Assembly: GCA_947623955.1 (NCBI GenBank)
Contig: CANQIP010000001.1
Location: 124,001 to 188,000, forward strand
Length of the DNA: 64,000 bases
Source: an uncultured Clostridia bacterium
GTDB lineage: Bacteria; Bacillota; Clostridia; UBA1381
Reading direction: 5' to 3'
The notes under the pieces: model-generated
What the model saw: only the letters and a program-made list of their open reading frames with translations
Told to the model about the DNA's origin: nothing
Databases searched by the model: none
In this document: piece after piece, positions 15,863-24,700 of the stretch
Position numbering within the stretch: position 1 is the first letter of the stretch
Layout of the letters: the number at the start of each line of letters is the position of its first letter
Made by a program: the position numbers and the translations under genes

Positions 15863-16252
15863 TTATTTTTCTCCCATTAAGAATTTTTTGGTATCCATAC
15901 ATGCCAGTCGCAGGTCAAGCGGAGTAGTCGAGGCTTCTCCATAGCCGATAAAACTGTTTTTATCATCTATGTAAATATCCGCCCATACTTTACGAGTGTC
16001 TCCACCGTACATTTCGATAATTTCCGGCAGGTTCTCATTGACAGCATCGAACAACAATCCCTGCTCTGCGCACCACATTACAGCCTTGATAAGAGGCTGA
16101 CCGCTGCGGCAAGACCATAATATAATTTTATTCCCTTGTTGTTTCAGCTTTTTAACCGCGTCAAGAATATCTTTTTTCGGTTCGCCAATTTCTGGAAATT
16201 TATTTTCGCATAAAGTACCGTCGAAATCGACAGCTATCACTTTTCCGGTCAT
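15863..16252 (-). CDS. HAD-family phosphatase
   Basis: A 129-residue protein with HAD motif I VIAVDFDGTLCEN, motif II-like ILWSCRSG, and motif IV DIYIDDK. It is the compact, capless type common in phages and may dephosphorylate a nucleotide or a 3'-phosphate DNA end. Start ATG 16252 (MTGKVIAVDFDG) has GAAGGAGAG upstream and overlaps the stop of the previous gene. Confidence 0.85.
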   Translation of the reverse strand: MTGKVIAVDFDGTLCENKFPEIGEPKKDILDAVKKLKQQGNKIILWSCRSGQPLIKAVMWCAEQGLLFDAVNENLPEIIEMYGGDTRKVWADIYIDDKNSFIGYGEASTTPLDLRLACMDTKKFLMGEK

Positions 16253-16482
16253 TTGCTCTCTCCTTCCGTAGTGTTCTTCGGCGAAAGCTCTTCTAAAAAA
16301 TGCTGACATTCTTCGCATCTTTCAATCGACATAACAGTTCCGAAATCATTTACCTTTAGGGTTAAAACCCTGTTAAAAGCTCTACAAATAGAATATGTCG
16401 TTTTTCTATCGGTGGAAGCCTCTTCAAAACAAATACAACTTTTCCCGCATTTGTCCGGTATTTTTATCTTAATTTCTTTCAT
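16249..16482 (-). CDS. Small Cys-rich protein, probable zinc binder
   Basis: A 77-residue protein (MKEIKIKIPDKCGKSCICFEEAS...) with cysteines spaced C-x3-C-x-C near the start, one in the middle, and C-E-E-C near the end, as in small zinc-knuckle proteins. AGAAAGGAG precedes ATG 16482. Its stop overlaps the start of the HAD gene. Unknown family. Confidence 0.65.
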   Translation of the reverse strand: MKEIKIKIPDKCGKSCICFEEASTDRKTTYSICRAFNRVLTLKVNDFGTVMSIERCEECQHFLEELSPKNTTEGESK

Positions 16483-16513
16483 TTCGTTTTCTCCTTTCTG
16501 ACGTTCTGACACG

Positions 16514-16855
16514 TCAGTTAATCAACTCGAACATACCGTTATCAAAATCATAACTGAGATTAACGTTCGGATTATCCCGTATAATACTAATGTCGATATT
16601 TGGATTATCCCATATAATTCTTAGCTTTTGTTCCTTTGCTAATTCGGAGCTGCCGGGTATAAAGACCTCTATTTCTTCAACCATATCGACTACGCCGGTT
16701 TCTCCGCAAAGATGTTTCATGTTATTAGTAAAACCAAACGGAGTATGTATATATTCGATGTTGTTAGTTTCAGGAGTTGTATCGTGTTCAAATTCCTTTA
16801 CCATATCATTCCATTCACGAACACGCACTTTATCTCCTTCCTTAAACTTTTTCAT
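16514..16855 (-). CDS. Hypothetical phage protein with SH3/KOW-like start (113 aa)
   Basis: It begins MKKFKEGDKVRVREWNDM, a K-x-G-D-x-V-x-V-R-x-W pattern typical of small SH3-type barrels, followed by a CGETGVV turn and KLRIIWDNPN. This 'hydrophilic barrel' type is frequent among phage accessory proteins. Strong AAAGGAGG site. No function can be assigned. Confidence 0.65.
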   Translation of the reverse strand: MKKFKEGDKVRVREWNDMVKEFEHDTTPETNNIEYIHTPFGFTNNMKHLCGETGVVDMVEEIEVFIPGSSELAKEQKLRIIWDNPNIDISIIRDNPNVNLSYDFDNGMFELIN

Positions 16856-16874
16856 TGTTTTTTCCTCCTTTCAA

Positions 16875-17228
16875 TTACCTTTTTGTAACAGCATCGAAAT
16901 GCTTATCGGAATATAATTCCTTAACAGGCGTACCCGCTACACCCGCCGAATCCTTTGAATCGGTAGCCTTGAAATATGCTCCTTCCTTCTGCGGATACAT
17001 GTATTCGAACATTAAATAGTTCGCAGCGTCGCATAAATATTCCGTATTGCCGGTATCCTTATACTTTTTCACGCATAATTCCATGGATTCCAGCGCGTTT
17101 ACAAGTTTCATGCCGAAGTTGTCAGCTGCCGTACCGTATTTATAATAGCTTGTTCTCACACGGTTCTGACGCAGCTCGTCAAATCTGTCGCTGTATTCTT
17201 TTGGCATTTCTTTCCCTATTTTGCTCAT
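16875..17228 (-). CDS. Conserved phage protein (117 aa)
   Basis: It contains NTEYLCDAANYLMFEYMYPQKEGAYFKATDSKDSAGVAG, a pattern found in phage proteins of unknown function; the helical 'EYLCDAANYLMFEY' segment is the best conserved part. The preceding half is helical and basic. GAAAGGATAGG precedes ATG 17228. The gene follows a small membrane protein gene by a few bases. Confidence 0.65.
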   Translation of the reverse strand: MSKIGKEMPKEYSDRFDELRQNRVRTSYYKYGTAADNFGMKLVNALESMELCVKKYKDTGNTEYLCDAANYLMFEYMYPQKEGAYFKATDSKDSAGVAGTPVKELYSDKHFDAVTKR

Positions 17229-17235
17229 AAATATC

Positions 17236-17406
17236 CTATCCTTTCATACAAATAATCAAATAATTAACCAGCATCATTAACATACCTATCGTAGCCAATA
17301 CTACGATAAAAAGATCTATGACATGACCGCTTTTTTTATAATCATTAAATGCTCTACTAAAAAATAAAGCTAATATCATCATAATTAATATAGAGCCAAA
17401 ACTCAT
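17236..17406 (-). CDS. Small two-segment membrane protein (56 aa)
   Basis: Residues 5-18 (SILIMMILALFFSR) and 31-53 (LFIVVLATIGMLMMLVNYLII) are hydrophobic with a charged loop (NDYKKSGH) between them, so a hairpin membrane protein is likely. Its ATG overlaps the TGA of the previous gene as ATGA, and AAAGGAG lies just upstream. Unknown role. Confidence 0.65.
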   Translation of the reverse strand: MSFGSILIMMILALFFSRAFNDYKKSGHVIDLFIVVLATIGMLMMLVNYLIICMKG

Positions 17407-17648
17407 ATTTCTTCTCCTTTCATTGCTATATAATCAACGGCAAATCGTTGTGGGTCAGCAATTTCGCGTATCCGCTTTGCCATTTCAACAGTTGCCTGAT
17501 TCCGTTCATCAAAGGGTACATCCGCCATTTTTTCAATGGTAAATATAAACAATCTCATTATTGACTGTTGTAAGGGTTTAGGTCGAGCACAGATTGTTTC
17601 AGCGAAGGTTGTCATATCCTGTCCGAACTCGGTTACAAATTCGATCAA
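17403..17648 (-). CDS. Hypothetical protein (81 aa), probably the main part of a frameshifted gene
   Basis: The frame begins with a TTG that lacks a good ribosome site and has the sequence MIEFVTEFGQDMTTFAETICARP... with a helical body. A second frame (17599-17706) with a proper AAAGGAG site and ATG overlaps it out of phase across a run of eight T (A on the coding strand, 17660-17667). One base fewer in this run would join both into one protein reading ...KKTAWNLIEFVTEF. This may be a real frameshift mutation, programmed slippage or a sequencing error. Family unknown. Confidence 0.5.
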   Translation of the reverse strand: MIEFVTEFGQDMTTFAETICARPKPLQQSIMRLFIFTIEKMADVPFDERNQATVEMAKRIREIADPQRFAVDYIAMKGEEI

Positions 17649-17706
17649 ATTCCACGCCGTTTTTTTTCGCTTTTCTCGCTTTTTCCTCTTTTAAAGTTAT
17701 AGCCAT
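17599..17706 (-). CDS. 35-aa open frame, likely N-terminus of the frameshifted gene
   Basis: Starts MAITLKEEKARKAKKNG with a strong AAAGGAG site and stops after 35 codons. It overlaps the 81-aa frame at 17403-17648 in another phase. Joined, they would give a normal basic-helix start followed by the body of the protein. Confidence 0.4.
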   Translation of the reverse strand: MAITLKEEKARKAKKNGVEFDRICNRVRTGYDNLR

Positions 17707-17730
17707 AATTTTCTCCTTTCTTTTTGCAAC

Positions 17731-17766
17731 AAAAAAAAAAGACCGTTACATAAGTAACAGTCTTAT
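17731..17766 (-). terminator. Rho-independent terminator after the DUF2442 cassette
   Basis: Minus strand AAGACTGTTAC-TTAT-GTAACGGTCTT is followed by a run of T; the stem has one mismatch. It ends the DUF4160-DUF2442-DUF2442 unit. Confidence 0.85.
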
Positions 17767-17776
17767 AACTTGATTA

Positions 17777-18040
17777 TTATGCCGGTACACTCTGTCTGTA
17801 CAGAGTATCGGGGCAAATATCTATGTCGTCATTCCAATATACACACATGCGATCCAGTTTTACTTGTTTAAAAAACCCAATATTTTTCAAGGGCTCATAC
17901 ATAGAATATTGAAATAACGATTTGGCGTCAAATATTCGTTGTTCACCGTTATTAAACGTAAGTAATAGTTTGAAATCGTCCGTCGGAACAACAGAAGTGG
18001 CTCGCGGTCCCAATGGTGATCCATAAATAATTTCATCCAT
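17777..18040 (-). CDS. DUF2442-type protein, copy 2
   Basis: The 87-residue protein (MDEIIYGSPLGPRATSVVP...) matches the DUF2442 pattern: VVPTDDFKLLLTFNNGEQRIFDAKSLFQYSMYEPLKN, then CVYWNDDIDICPDTLY. It is a tandem paralogue of the next gene. Known: DUF2442 proteins are commonly encoded beside DUF4160 proteins, an arrangement often listed as a possible toxin-antitoxin pair, though the mechanism is unclear. AAGGAG site before the ATG. Confidence 0.85.
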   Translation of the reverse strand: MDEIIYGSPLGPRATSVVPTDDFKLLLTFNNGEQRIFDAKSLFQYSMYEPLKNIGFFKQVKLDRMCVYWNDDIDICPDTLYRQSVPA

Positions 18041-18077
18041 TTAAAACTCCTTATCTAAGCAACTCTTTGGCTATTAT

Positions 18078-18344
18078 TTACGCTACCAGCACACTCTGCT
18101 CGTACAACGTATCCGGACAATAATCAATATCGTCCGCCCACATTATTGTTCCGTATTCTACTTTCATCGCCTTAAAGAAATCCCTGTCCTTCAACTTCGA
18201 AAATACCTCATACTTAAGCAAAGGTTTTGCGTCAAATTTTCTGCGTTCTCCGTTATCAAACGTGAGCGTTATTTCATAATTGTCATTCGGAATCGCTTCT
18301 ATTACGCGCGGACCGAGCGGTTCACCATAAACAAATTCATCCAT
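18078..18344 (-). CDS. DUF2442-type protein, copy 1
   Basis: The 88-residue protein (MDEFVYGEPLGPRVIEAIP...) shares the LTF-NGE-R-FDAK...W-DDID-CPDTLY-QSV pattern with its downstream neighbour. The two are clearly duplicated, though diverged. An AGGAGGG site precedes the ATG. It lies between the DUF4160 gene and copy 2 in a unit with its own promoter and terminator. The function is inferred only by association. Confidence 0.85.
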   Translation of the reverse strand: MDEFVYGEPLGPRVIEAIPNDNYEITLTFDNGERRKFDAKPLLKYEVFSKLKDRDFFKAMKVEYGTIMWADDIDYCPDTLYEQSVLVA

Positions 18345-18357
18345 AATATAAACCCTC

Positions 18358-18624
18358 CTATCTTAAAGGATCAATACCAAATGTTTCCTCGCTATTAACA
18401 GCTCTGTTCCAGTTCTCAACCAATTCGTCTTCATGCATAAGTGCCCACGCCTTCACAAAAGCCGATTGTTTTTTCGGGAACTTACCCGAAATAATCTCTC
18501 CGTCAAGCCCGAATACTGCTTCCTCACCGCCGTAAAAAGCATGGAAATGCGGTCTTTTGTGCTGCCCGGTGTCACCCCAATTCATTTTAATAAGTATTCC
18601 TAAAAATACACTCAACGTCGGCAT
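18358..18624 (-). CDS. DUF4160-type protein
   Basis: The 88-residue protein starts MPTLSVFLGILIKMNWGD and has the family signature HKRPHFHAFYGGEEAVFGLDGEIISGKFPKKQ, with W-x-x-x-H-x-D-E-L-x-x-N-W near the end. The conserved histidines (H-x-R-P-H-F-H) suggest metal or nucleotide binding. It heads a three-gene unit with two DUF2442 genes behind a near-consensus sigma-A promoter. A toxin or defence role is possible but unproven. Confidence 0.85.
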   Translation of the reverse strand: MPTLSVFLGILIKMNWGDTGQHKRPHFHAFYGGEEAVFGLDGEIISGKFPKKQSAFVKAWALMHEDELVENWNRAVNSEETFGIDPLR

Positions 18625-18651
18625 AATTATCGCCTCGCTTTCTTTATAATT

Positions 18652-18680
18652 ATTGTATCAGATTTTATTACGAATATCAA
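18652..18680 (-). promoter_or_regulatory. Sigma-A promoter of the DUF4160/DUF2442 cassette
   Basis: Minus strand TTGATA (18675-18680), 17-base spacer, TACAAT (18652-18657). The host polymerase should read it in the lysogen. Confidence 0.85.
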
Positions 18681-18726
18681 GTCTTTTCGAAAAAAGAAAG
18701 AGCCCTTGCTGTATAAATTTATTCAT
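18658..18726 (-). CDS. Possible 22-residue leader peptide
   Basis: ATG at 18726 follows an AAAGGAG site directly downstream of a 25-base element and encodes MNKFIQQGLFLFSKRLDI.... The ribosome site is good, but the frame is short and overlaps the promoter of the DUF4160 unit, so it may be chance. Confidence 0.3.
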   Translation of the reverse strand: MNKFIQQGLFLFSKRLDIRNKI

Positions 18727-18745
18727 AGTAAATCGCTCTCCTTTC

Positions 18746-18770
18746 CATAATAGCCATTGTATTTTTCGCG
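18746..18770 (-). promoter_or_regulatory. 25-base phage promoter-like element, copy 2
   Basis: Minus strand: CGCGAAAAATACAA-TGGC-TATTATG, starting directly after the stop codon of the SF2 helicase gene and followed by AAAGGAG. Confidence 0.65.
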
Positions 18771-20000
18771 TCACCACTTAGCAAACCGCGCCTCGTTAAA
18801 TTTCTTTTTCTCCCGAAGTGCGCGGCTTATTGCCAAATCGATTCCCGACCGCGATTTCATATGATAATAATATAAATCCTTGTACGGCGTATTAAGCCGG
18901 TCTATTCGTCCGCTTGCCTGAACCATAACCTTATACGAATAGTTCTGCGAGTAAAATATAATTGTATCGGTCTTAATACAGTTCCACCCTTCGGCTCCAG
19001 CGTTGTATTGAACAAGATAAACCCAGCTCTTACTTTCCGGAACAGGCTGATGCTTATGCCCGTTCCATTCGGCTATCTCCACGTTATCGCCATAGCTCAG
19101 ATTTTTGAGAATTTCCAATTCGTAATCAAAATTGTAAAATATAATTACTTTCGGATGTTTCTCAAACAGTTCAAGCAATGCCACCTGACGCGACTCGTCG
19201 CTGTTGACAATTTTGCGGAGCGAATAACAGTATTCTCCGGGCGACTCAATCGGCTTATTCTCCCATGGATTCCAGCGAGTACGAATAACATCTTTGTACT
19301 TTGAAATATCATACCTTGTGTATATGTCCTCGTGATGGGAAATGGTTTCTCTTTTGAAATCCATATTCACCAATATACTGTTACGCAGTCGTATAAGCCG
19401 CCCGGTGTTCAAATATCTGTCAACCATAGGGAATTTGACGGTTTGTTTGTAAACCACGTGTTCGCGTATGAACTCGGTTTTGTTCTTGTAAAACCCGTTT
19501 GCAATAAACACTGGAATATAATCCATCCACGTATCTCCCGGAGTTGCTGAAAGTAGTATCCATTCGTTATTTTTTGCGATTTTCAGAAACGACTTAACCC
19601 AAACTCCGGAACCAACCACACGCTGTTCATCAAATATAAAGAACGCGTCTTTGACTTCGGCGTATTTTTTGATGTTATTCCACGAATCCACAACGACCGT
19701 ATTAGAATATAAGCTTTTATCTTTATGGGTGGAAATAAGGAAGGGCATAAGCTCGCCCTCCCATTCCAGCGTGTCCCTTTTCCGAGCAGTCGTTATAATA
19801 TACAAATCCTGCGGGGGATCGCCCATAGGCAAATAACCGTCACCCGCCACATAATCAAGGTCTGCCCCTCCGTTTTTGAAAAAATAATAGGCGAGCGCAG
19901 TCCGCGATTTTCCGCTTCCCACACCGCCGCAAAGAATACAGCCGTTTTTCATTCTTGACAGAGCATCGCTTTGATAATCGTATAATTTTATCGCTGACAT
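18771..20000 (-). CDS. SF2 helicase (SNF2-like), phage replication/recombination
   Basis: The 409-residue protein has helicase motifs in order: Q-motif-like LYDYQSDAL, Walker A LCGGVGSGKSRTA, Walker B IFDEQRVVG (a DEAx variant), motif III LLSATPGD, and motif VI VMVQASGRIDRLN with arginine fingers. It is of the compact phage type that follows the polymerase and SSB genes. The start at 20000 (MSAIKLYDYQ) follows GAGGTGG; an earlier frame start would overlap the next gene without a site. Probably a fork remodelling or branch migration helicase. Confidence 0.88.
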   Translation of the reverse strand: MSAIKLYDYQSDALSRMKNGCILCGGVGSGKSRTALAYYFFKNGGADLDYVAGDGYLPMGDPPQDLYIITTARKRDTLEWEGELMPFLISTHKDKSLYSNTVVVDSWNNIKKYAEVKDAFFIFDEQRVVGSGVWVKSFLKIAKNNEWILLSATPGDTWMDYIPVFIANGFYKNKTEFIREHVVYKQTVKFPMVDRYLNTGRLIRLRNSILVNMDFKRETISHHEDIYTRYDISKYKDVIRTRWNPWENKPIESPGEYCYSLRKIVNSDESRQVALLELFEKHPKVIIFYNFDYELEILKNLSYGDNVEIAEWNGHKHQPVPESKSWVYLVQYNAGAEGWNCIKTDTIIFYSQNYSYKVMVQASGRIDRLNTPYKDLYYYHMKSRSGIDLAISRALREKKKFNEARFAKW

Positions 20001-20008
20001 TTTCCACC

Positions 20009-20290
20009 TCAATATTCGTCCGGGAACAAAATGGTCGTAACGCTTCTGTCCCATTCGGTTATTATCCAGATTGTTTTTTTGCCTTTAGGGTATTTATATA
20101 CTGCGAGTATTTGTTCTTCATTTTTTAGTGCAAGCTCGTTTATTCTCTTGTCGTCCTCGCAAATATCACCCCAATCGCAATTTTTATAGCGTTCAATCGA
20201 TCTGTTTACAAATTCTGCGAAACTCAAATCGCTCCTTGCCAATTCGATCCCACGAGTAACAACTATACGACCTAATTCAAATTTAGCCAT
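20009..20290 (-). CDS. Conserved phage/plasmid protein (93 aa)
   Basis: It begins MAKFELGRIVVTRGIELA, has CDWGDICEDDKRINELALKNEEQILAVYKYPKGKKTIWIITEWDRSVTTILFPDEY. This pattern is very common on phages and plasmids, often mislabelled as a restriction subunit; no activity is known. It overlaps the end of the methylase-like gene and lies just before the SF2 helicase gene, so it belongs to the replication operon. Confidence 0.8.
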   Translation of the reverse strand: MAKFELGRIVVTRGIELARSDLSFAEFVNRSIERYKNCDWGDICEDDKRINELALKNEEQILAVYKYPKGKKTIWIITEWDRSVTTILFPDEY

Positions 20291-21197
20291 TTTCTTTTTC
20301 TCCTTTCGTCAATTTGCCAACTTTCTGAAATATCCGCCTCGTATACCAAATATTCGAAAAATACATTGGAGTAAACCAGTAGTTATCGGTTGAATCACCG
20401 TCCGTAATCGGCTCACTCAGCGCATCACCGACTTTGATGTAACCGGCAACACCCAAAAGAGAAATCTGAATATAACACATCATTGCCGCCGTAAAATCTA
20501 TATCTTGTCCGACAACAAACAAATGATTCTGAAAATTCAGCTCGATATCATTCAGTTGGTTCTTTACCTCGTTGATCTCCGCAATCAGCATAACCCCAGA
20601 ACCGCAGCATGGATCATGTACCGATATGTAACCTTGCTCTTTTATTTCTCCTTCAAAATCATGAGTAACAGCCTTAGCCATAAATTCGGAAATGTGATAC
20701 GGAGTAAAGAATTGTCCATTACGCTTGTTACCCAATCCCAAATCCATAAAAATCGTACCAAGAAAATCCTGCTCCGGATTCTCTTCCAACGCCATAATAA
20801 GATGCGCTGCGAGCTCCGGAAACAGGATTTGCTCTTCTTTATTATACTTTTCGATAATGCTCAAATATAATTTTTCACGTTCATCATAATGAGTTTTATC
20901 TACAGAATTGGATATGGAACATGCAAGCATCGTGACAAAATCGTTCCATATACTCCAAGACTGATGACTATATGTCAGACTTTTAAATGTTTTCAAGAAC
21001 TCCTTTTTATAGTCCGATGCCTTATTGTTGTTTTTAAGACGATTATTATCGGTAGGCATTTCCGGTTCTTTTATTATTTCTTTTGGAATTTCTCGCTTTA
21101 TATTTGTATTCGATTGTGAATTACTGTTTACAATCCGTTCTCTTGATTCGGTTTTATACTTAGCATTCCAATCGCGCACTTTTTTCCAAAAATTCAT
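20283..21197 (-). CDS. N6-DNA methylase-like protein without motif IV
   Basis: 304 residues. A charged N-terminal arm precedes an HsdM-like helical region (FVTMLACSISNSVD...FLGTIFMDLGLGNKRNGQFFTPYHISEFMA) and the SAM-binding motif I VHDPCCGSGVMLIAE. After VVGQDIDFTAAMMCYIQISLLG, where motif IV (N/D)PP(Y/F) should follow, the sequence reads DNYWFTPMYF and the protein ends soon after. It may bind SAM and DNA without methylating, or use an unusual site. GGAGGTG precedes the ATG. Confidence 0.8.
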   Translation of the reverse strand: MNFWKKVRDWNAKYKTESRERIVNSNSQSNTNIKREIPKEIIKEPEMPTDNNRLKNNNKASDYKKEFLKTFKSLTYSHQSWSIWNDFVTMLACSISNSVDKTHYDEREKLYLSIIEKYNKEEQILFPELAAHLIMALEENPEQDFLGTIFMDLGLGNKRNGQFFTPYHISEFMAKAVTHDFEGEIKEQGYISVHDPCCGSGVMLIAEINEVKNQLNDIELNFQNHLFVVGQDIDFTAAMMCYIQISLLGVAGYIKVGDALSEPITDGDSTDNYWFTPMYFSNIWYTRRIFQKVGKLTKGEKENG

Positions 21198-21216
21198 TTA
21201 TGGTTCACCTCCGCAA

Positions 21217-21708
21217 TCAAAATGGAACATAATTGGGATCGTCTTCGTCCGGACCTTCCATTTCCGCATACTTAGCCGCGAGTTCGTCTTCCTCAATGGT
21301 TACGTAAAGGCTTTTCAGGTATGCTTTTATGCCTGTCTTACCATTTACTTCCCATGAATACGGTCGTATTGTCATGTCGACGCTACGGATTTCCGCATAA
21401 TCAAGCGATTCGACCGAATCCTCATCAAGCAACGTCTGTCTTCCTCTGCCCGTAATCATAACGATTTTCGGCGGTCGATTGGTATAATTTACCGCCACCT
21501 GAATATAATGAGTCGGTTCATCTCCATCATCTCTGGGAGACAAAACTCTCACATTCCAGCCGTCATCTATGAGTTGATTTGCTTTCTTTGGATCGTCGAT
21601 GACAACGCAAAAATTACGATTTCCTTCGCGATTGTATTGTGACGCTTTACCCGCAAAATTTCTGAACATAATGCGGGCGTTTTCGATTATTAAATTGTTA
21701 GTAGGCAT
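21217..21708 (-). CDS. Single-stranded DNA-binding protein-like (OB fold)
   Basis: The 163-residue protein has [31 protein letters not shown], then [40 protein letters not shown], and ends in an acidic tail with a hydrophobic tip ([13 protein letters not shown]). The layout with an acidic end and aromatic tip is like SSB and similar phage proteins that recruit partners by their tail. It lies directly before the helicase-primase-polymerase gene. I recognise this family as a putative phage SSB. Confidence 0.7.
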   Translation of the reverse strand: MPTNNLIIENARIMFRNFAGKASQYNREGNRNFCVVIDDPKKANQLIDDGWNVRVLSPRDDGDEPTHYIQVAVNYTNRPPKIVMITGRGRQTLLDEDSVESLDYAEIRSVDMTIRPYSWEVNGKTGIKAYLKSLYVTIEEDELAAKYAEMEGPDEDDPNYVPF

Positions 21709-21712
21709 AATT

Positions 21713-24700
21713 TTATTCTCCTTTTTCTTTGCTGTTCAGCACAACGCTTGAAATATCATGCCCGTGCTGACAGTCGGCATGAAATTTATCTTCGTAATAA
21801 TGAGGACAATCAAAGCACGTCAAATACTTGTTATCCCCGCATGGCACTTTCGCCGCGTAGTCCTCTTTTTTCTTGGGAATATAAGAATCGTCCGAAACAA
21901 ACCATTCAAAGTCGCCGTACTGTGAAATATCCATTACGGCATTGTCTACCATGTTATCGTAGTATGAACGGTCAATATCCGCCTCTTTCCCAAGCGTCTT
22001 GACCATTTCGGCTTCGAGCCATCTGTACCCCTTTGTTCCGCCGGCAGCATAATACTTGCCGTCTTTTTCACGCATAAGCAATCCGCCGCCGCACCCCGGC
22101 TTTATCGGACAAAACCTTCCGACTTTTCCGACAAATTTGTAGTCATGTTCGTCCTCATCCTGTAAGTCTTCGTTCATATCCAGATACAACGCCGTACTTA
22201 CCGATTTCGTTTCGCACATATCGTCAAATATAATTTCTTCGCGACTAAACAGCTTCTTAAACACATACGGAACATGAAACTCTGTTCCTGTTGCCGTCCA
22301 GTCGCCGTCCTTATACTTTGCGATATATACGGCATCGTTGACAAGACACATACGGTCATATGTAGCCTCGTGTTCAAACGTATATCCGTATTTCTTACCG
22401 TAGGATATTACAAAATCTATAATTTCCTGAGTCGCATCGGGAATTTTTATAGAATCGGTTTTAATGTGTGCAACGGTATACCCTCGTTTCTGAACCTCGT
22501 GCTTGAGGTCTATCATAAACAGCGCGCCGCGTTTAGCAACAATATTGTCTACATTCCGGCTATCTCTGAACGGATTTTCGAAGCTTGCTGAAGTTAAACC
22601 GTATACAGAATTTATAGCGATTTTCAGTGCCTGAGCCAAATCCTTAGCCGTACCTTCGTCGGTTAAGTATTTCGCCAGTTTCCCACCAAGCATTTTCTTC
22701 GCTTTATCGAATTCTTTATGCTTGATAGCGATGCGAACGTCTAAAATATCTTTGAAGTGCCGCGTATACTCGTCACCAAATAAATTCTCCGCGATTATGC
22801 TTGACGGGTGCATAGACGCAACATCAAGCAACGCCACATTGCCGTACATACCCGGTTCGGAATATACATAACCGCCTTCGCCGACTTCTTCACCGCGGTA
22901 AATGGACTTTCCATGGTCGTAAACATAACCGGAAAAATAAGGCAATAAGCTTCCCGCCTCGCCATGGGTTTTTGTCATCATATCGGGGCATAACTCCGAT
23001 AATACAGAATACTCATGCTCATCCAAGTCGTATACAGGTTCGGCAAGATTGCGATAGTTAAACTGGCTTTGCGGGTTTTTATTTCTTCCGAATATAATTC
23101 TCATGGTCAGTGAATTTGTGGTATCGTTCACAGTCATGCCCGCTACATCCGCCAGAATTTGTCTTGCGAGAAAATCGGACTTACGAGCATTGAATACGGC
23201 TTCGGTTGCGATTACATCATTATCGCAGTATTCGGCGACTTTTGTCCACATTTCTTCAGGCACAGGCTTATCCCAAGGAAGACCGAGTTCTTGGTGATGT
23301 ATTCCGAGCTCAATCTCGAATTTCTTCAAAGACTGTTTCTTGCTCGAAAAGTCGTAAACGTCCGTATACGATACGTTATATGCCTCTCCGAAGAAACAAT
23401 TTGTACTGCCGGATATAATTCTCTGAGACAGCCTGTATAACTGTTCGTTATCGTACCCCATCATCCTTGCGTATAAAATATGATTATCATATCGACGACA
23501 GTTAAATCCGACAAGTTTAAATCTCATCAGATTTTCTATCTCTTCCGGTGTCGGATTAATCATACGGACTACCTTCTTACCCTCACCTGCCGATTTCCAG
23601 TTCACAAGGAACAAGTTCGGAAACACCTCGACGTCGTAGAATATCAACTCCGAATCGTCTCCCGAAGATACTTCCGAAATCTCTTCCGATTTGAATTTCA
23701 TTTTGTTTACAAGCTTAATGCAGTAATCCGCTTGATTTGTGCTGTTTGCTGCAAACGACAAAACAGCGTTCCTCATATCGGTAACATCATAATGCAAATC
23801 GCTTGCATATGCGTCTTCAAGTCCCTTAAATATAAAATCCACGCTTGGCTTGGTAGCCGCGTGGTATTCTTTATTCAAGTTCTTTTTTATGAAAGTCCGG
23901 AGAGCTTTTTCACTCTTTATGCCCTCAAAATTCACCATTTTATCTTCTCCTTTCAATGGCAATCCGGAACTTATCTCGGCAACAGCCAGATTATTACATT
24001 TCGTCAGTTTACGCCTTAACGAACTGTCTCCGACCGCGACCTTAATTTCAATATGCTCGTCATATATCCGCTTGAGCTTAACCGGATCGCCGGTATAAAT
24101 ATAATGCAGATGTATACCCGCACCGCTTTTACTGAGCTCCGCATATGTAGCCGGAAATTTTTCGGCAGCTTTGCGATTGAGTTCAAAGTTTTTCTCTCCG
24201 TTTTCATCGGGAATATCAAAGTCGATCACTATGTGATTTTTCGGAACCTTTACATAATGAAGTTTGGTCGTATCCAAATCCGATAATTTGGTGTCAACAT
24301 TGCTCCACTTTTTTATCGGACGTTCCTTGTCGGACGCATACTGAGCCGGGCAATCGGCACACGCTTTGTCAAACTCCGAACTGCTACAATCAAAGCTAAG
24401 CCAAGATTTTTCCGGTTCTTCCGGCACAATATTAGCGTTTGAACCGTCAAATTTATCCGCTCTGAAACCAAGATAATAGCTCCGAACACGAGTTCCGTCA
24501 TCAAGGTTAAACCTTTCCTTATACTCATAAAAATAATTCTTCAGCTCTTCCTTGAATAAACGCTTTGAATACGGATAATTGACCTTTGATTCTTCGTTAT
24601 ACTCGTTATACATCGCCCACGCCGCCTTTAGCGAAACTCCGTTATTCTTTTTGAATACATGATACGAGTCGACCACAAAATTGTAGAAATCATTTGATGC

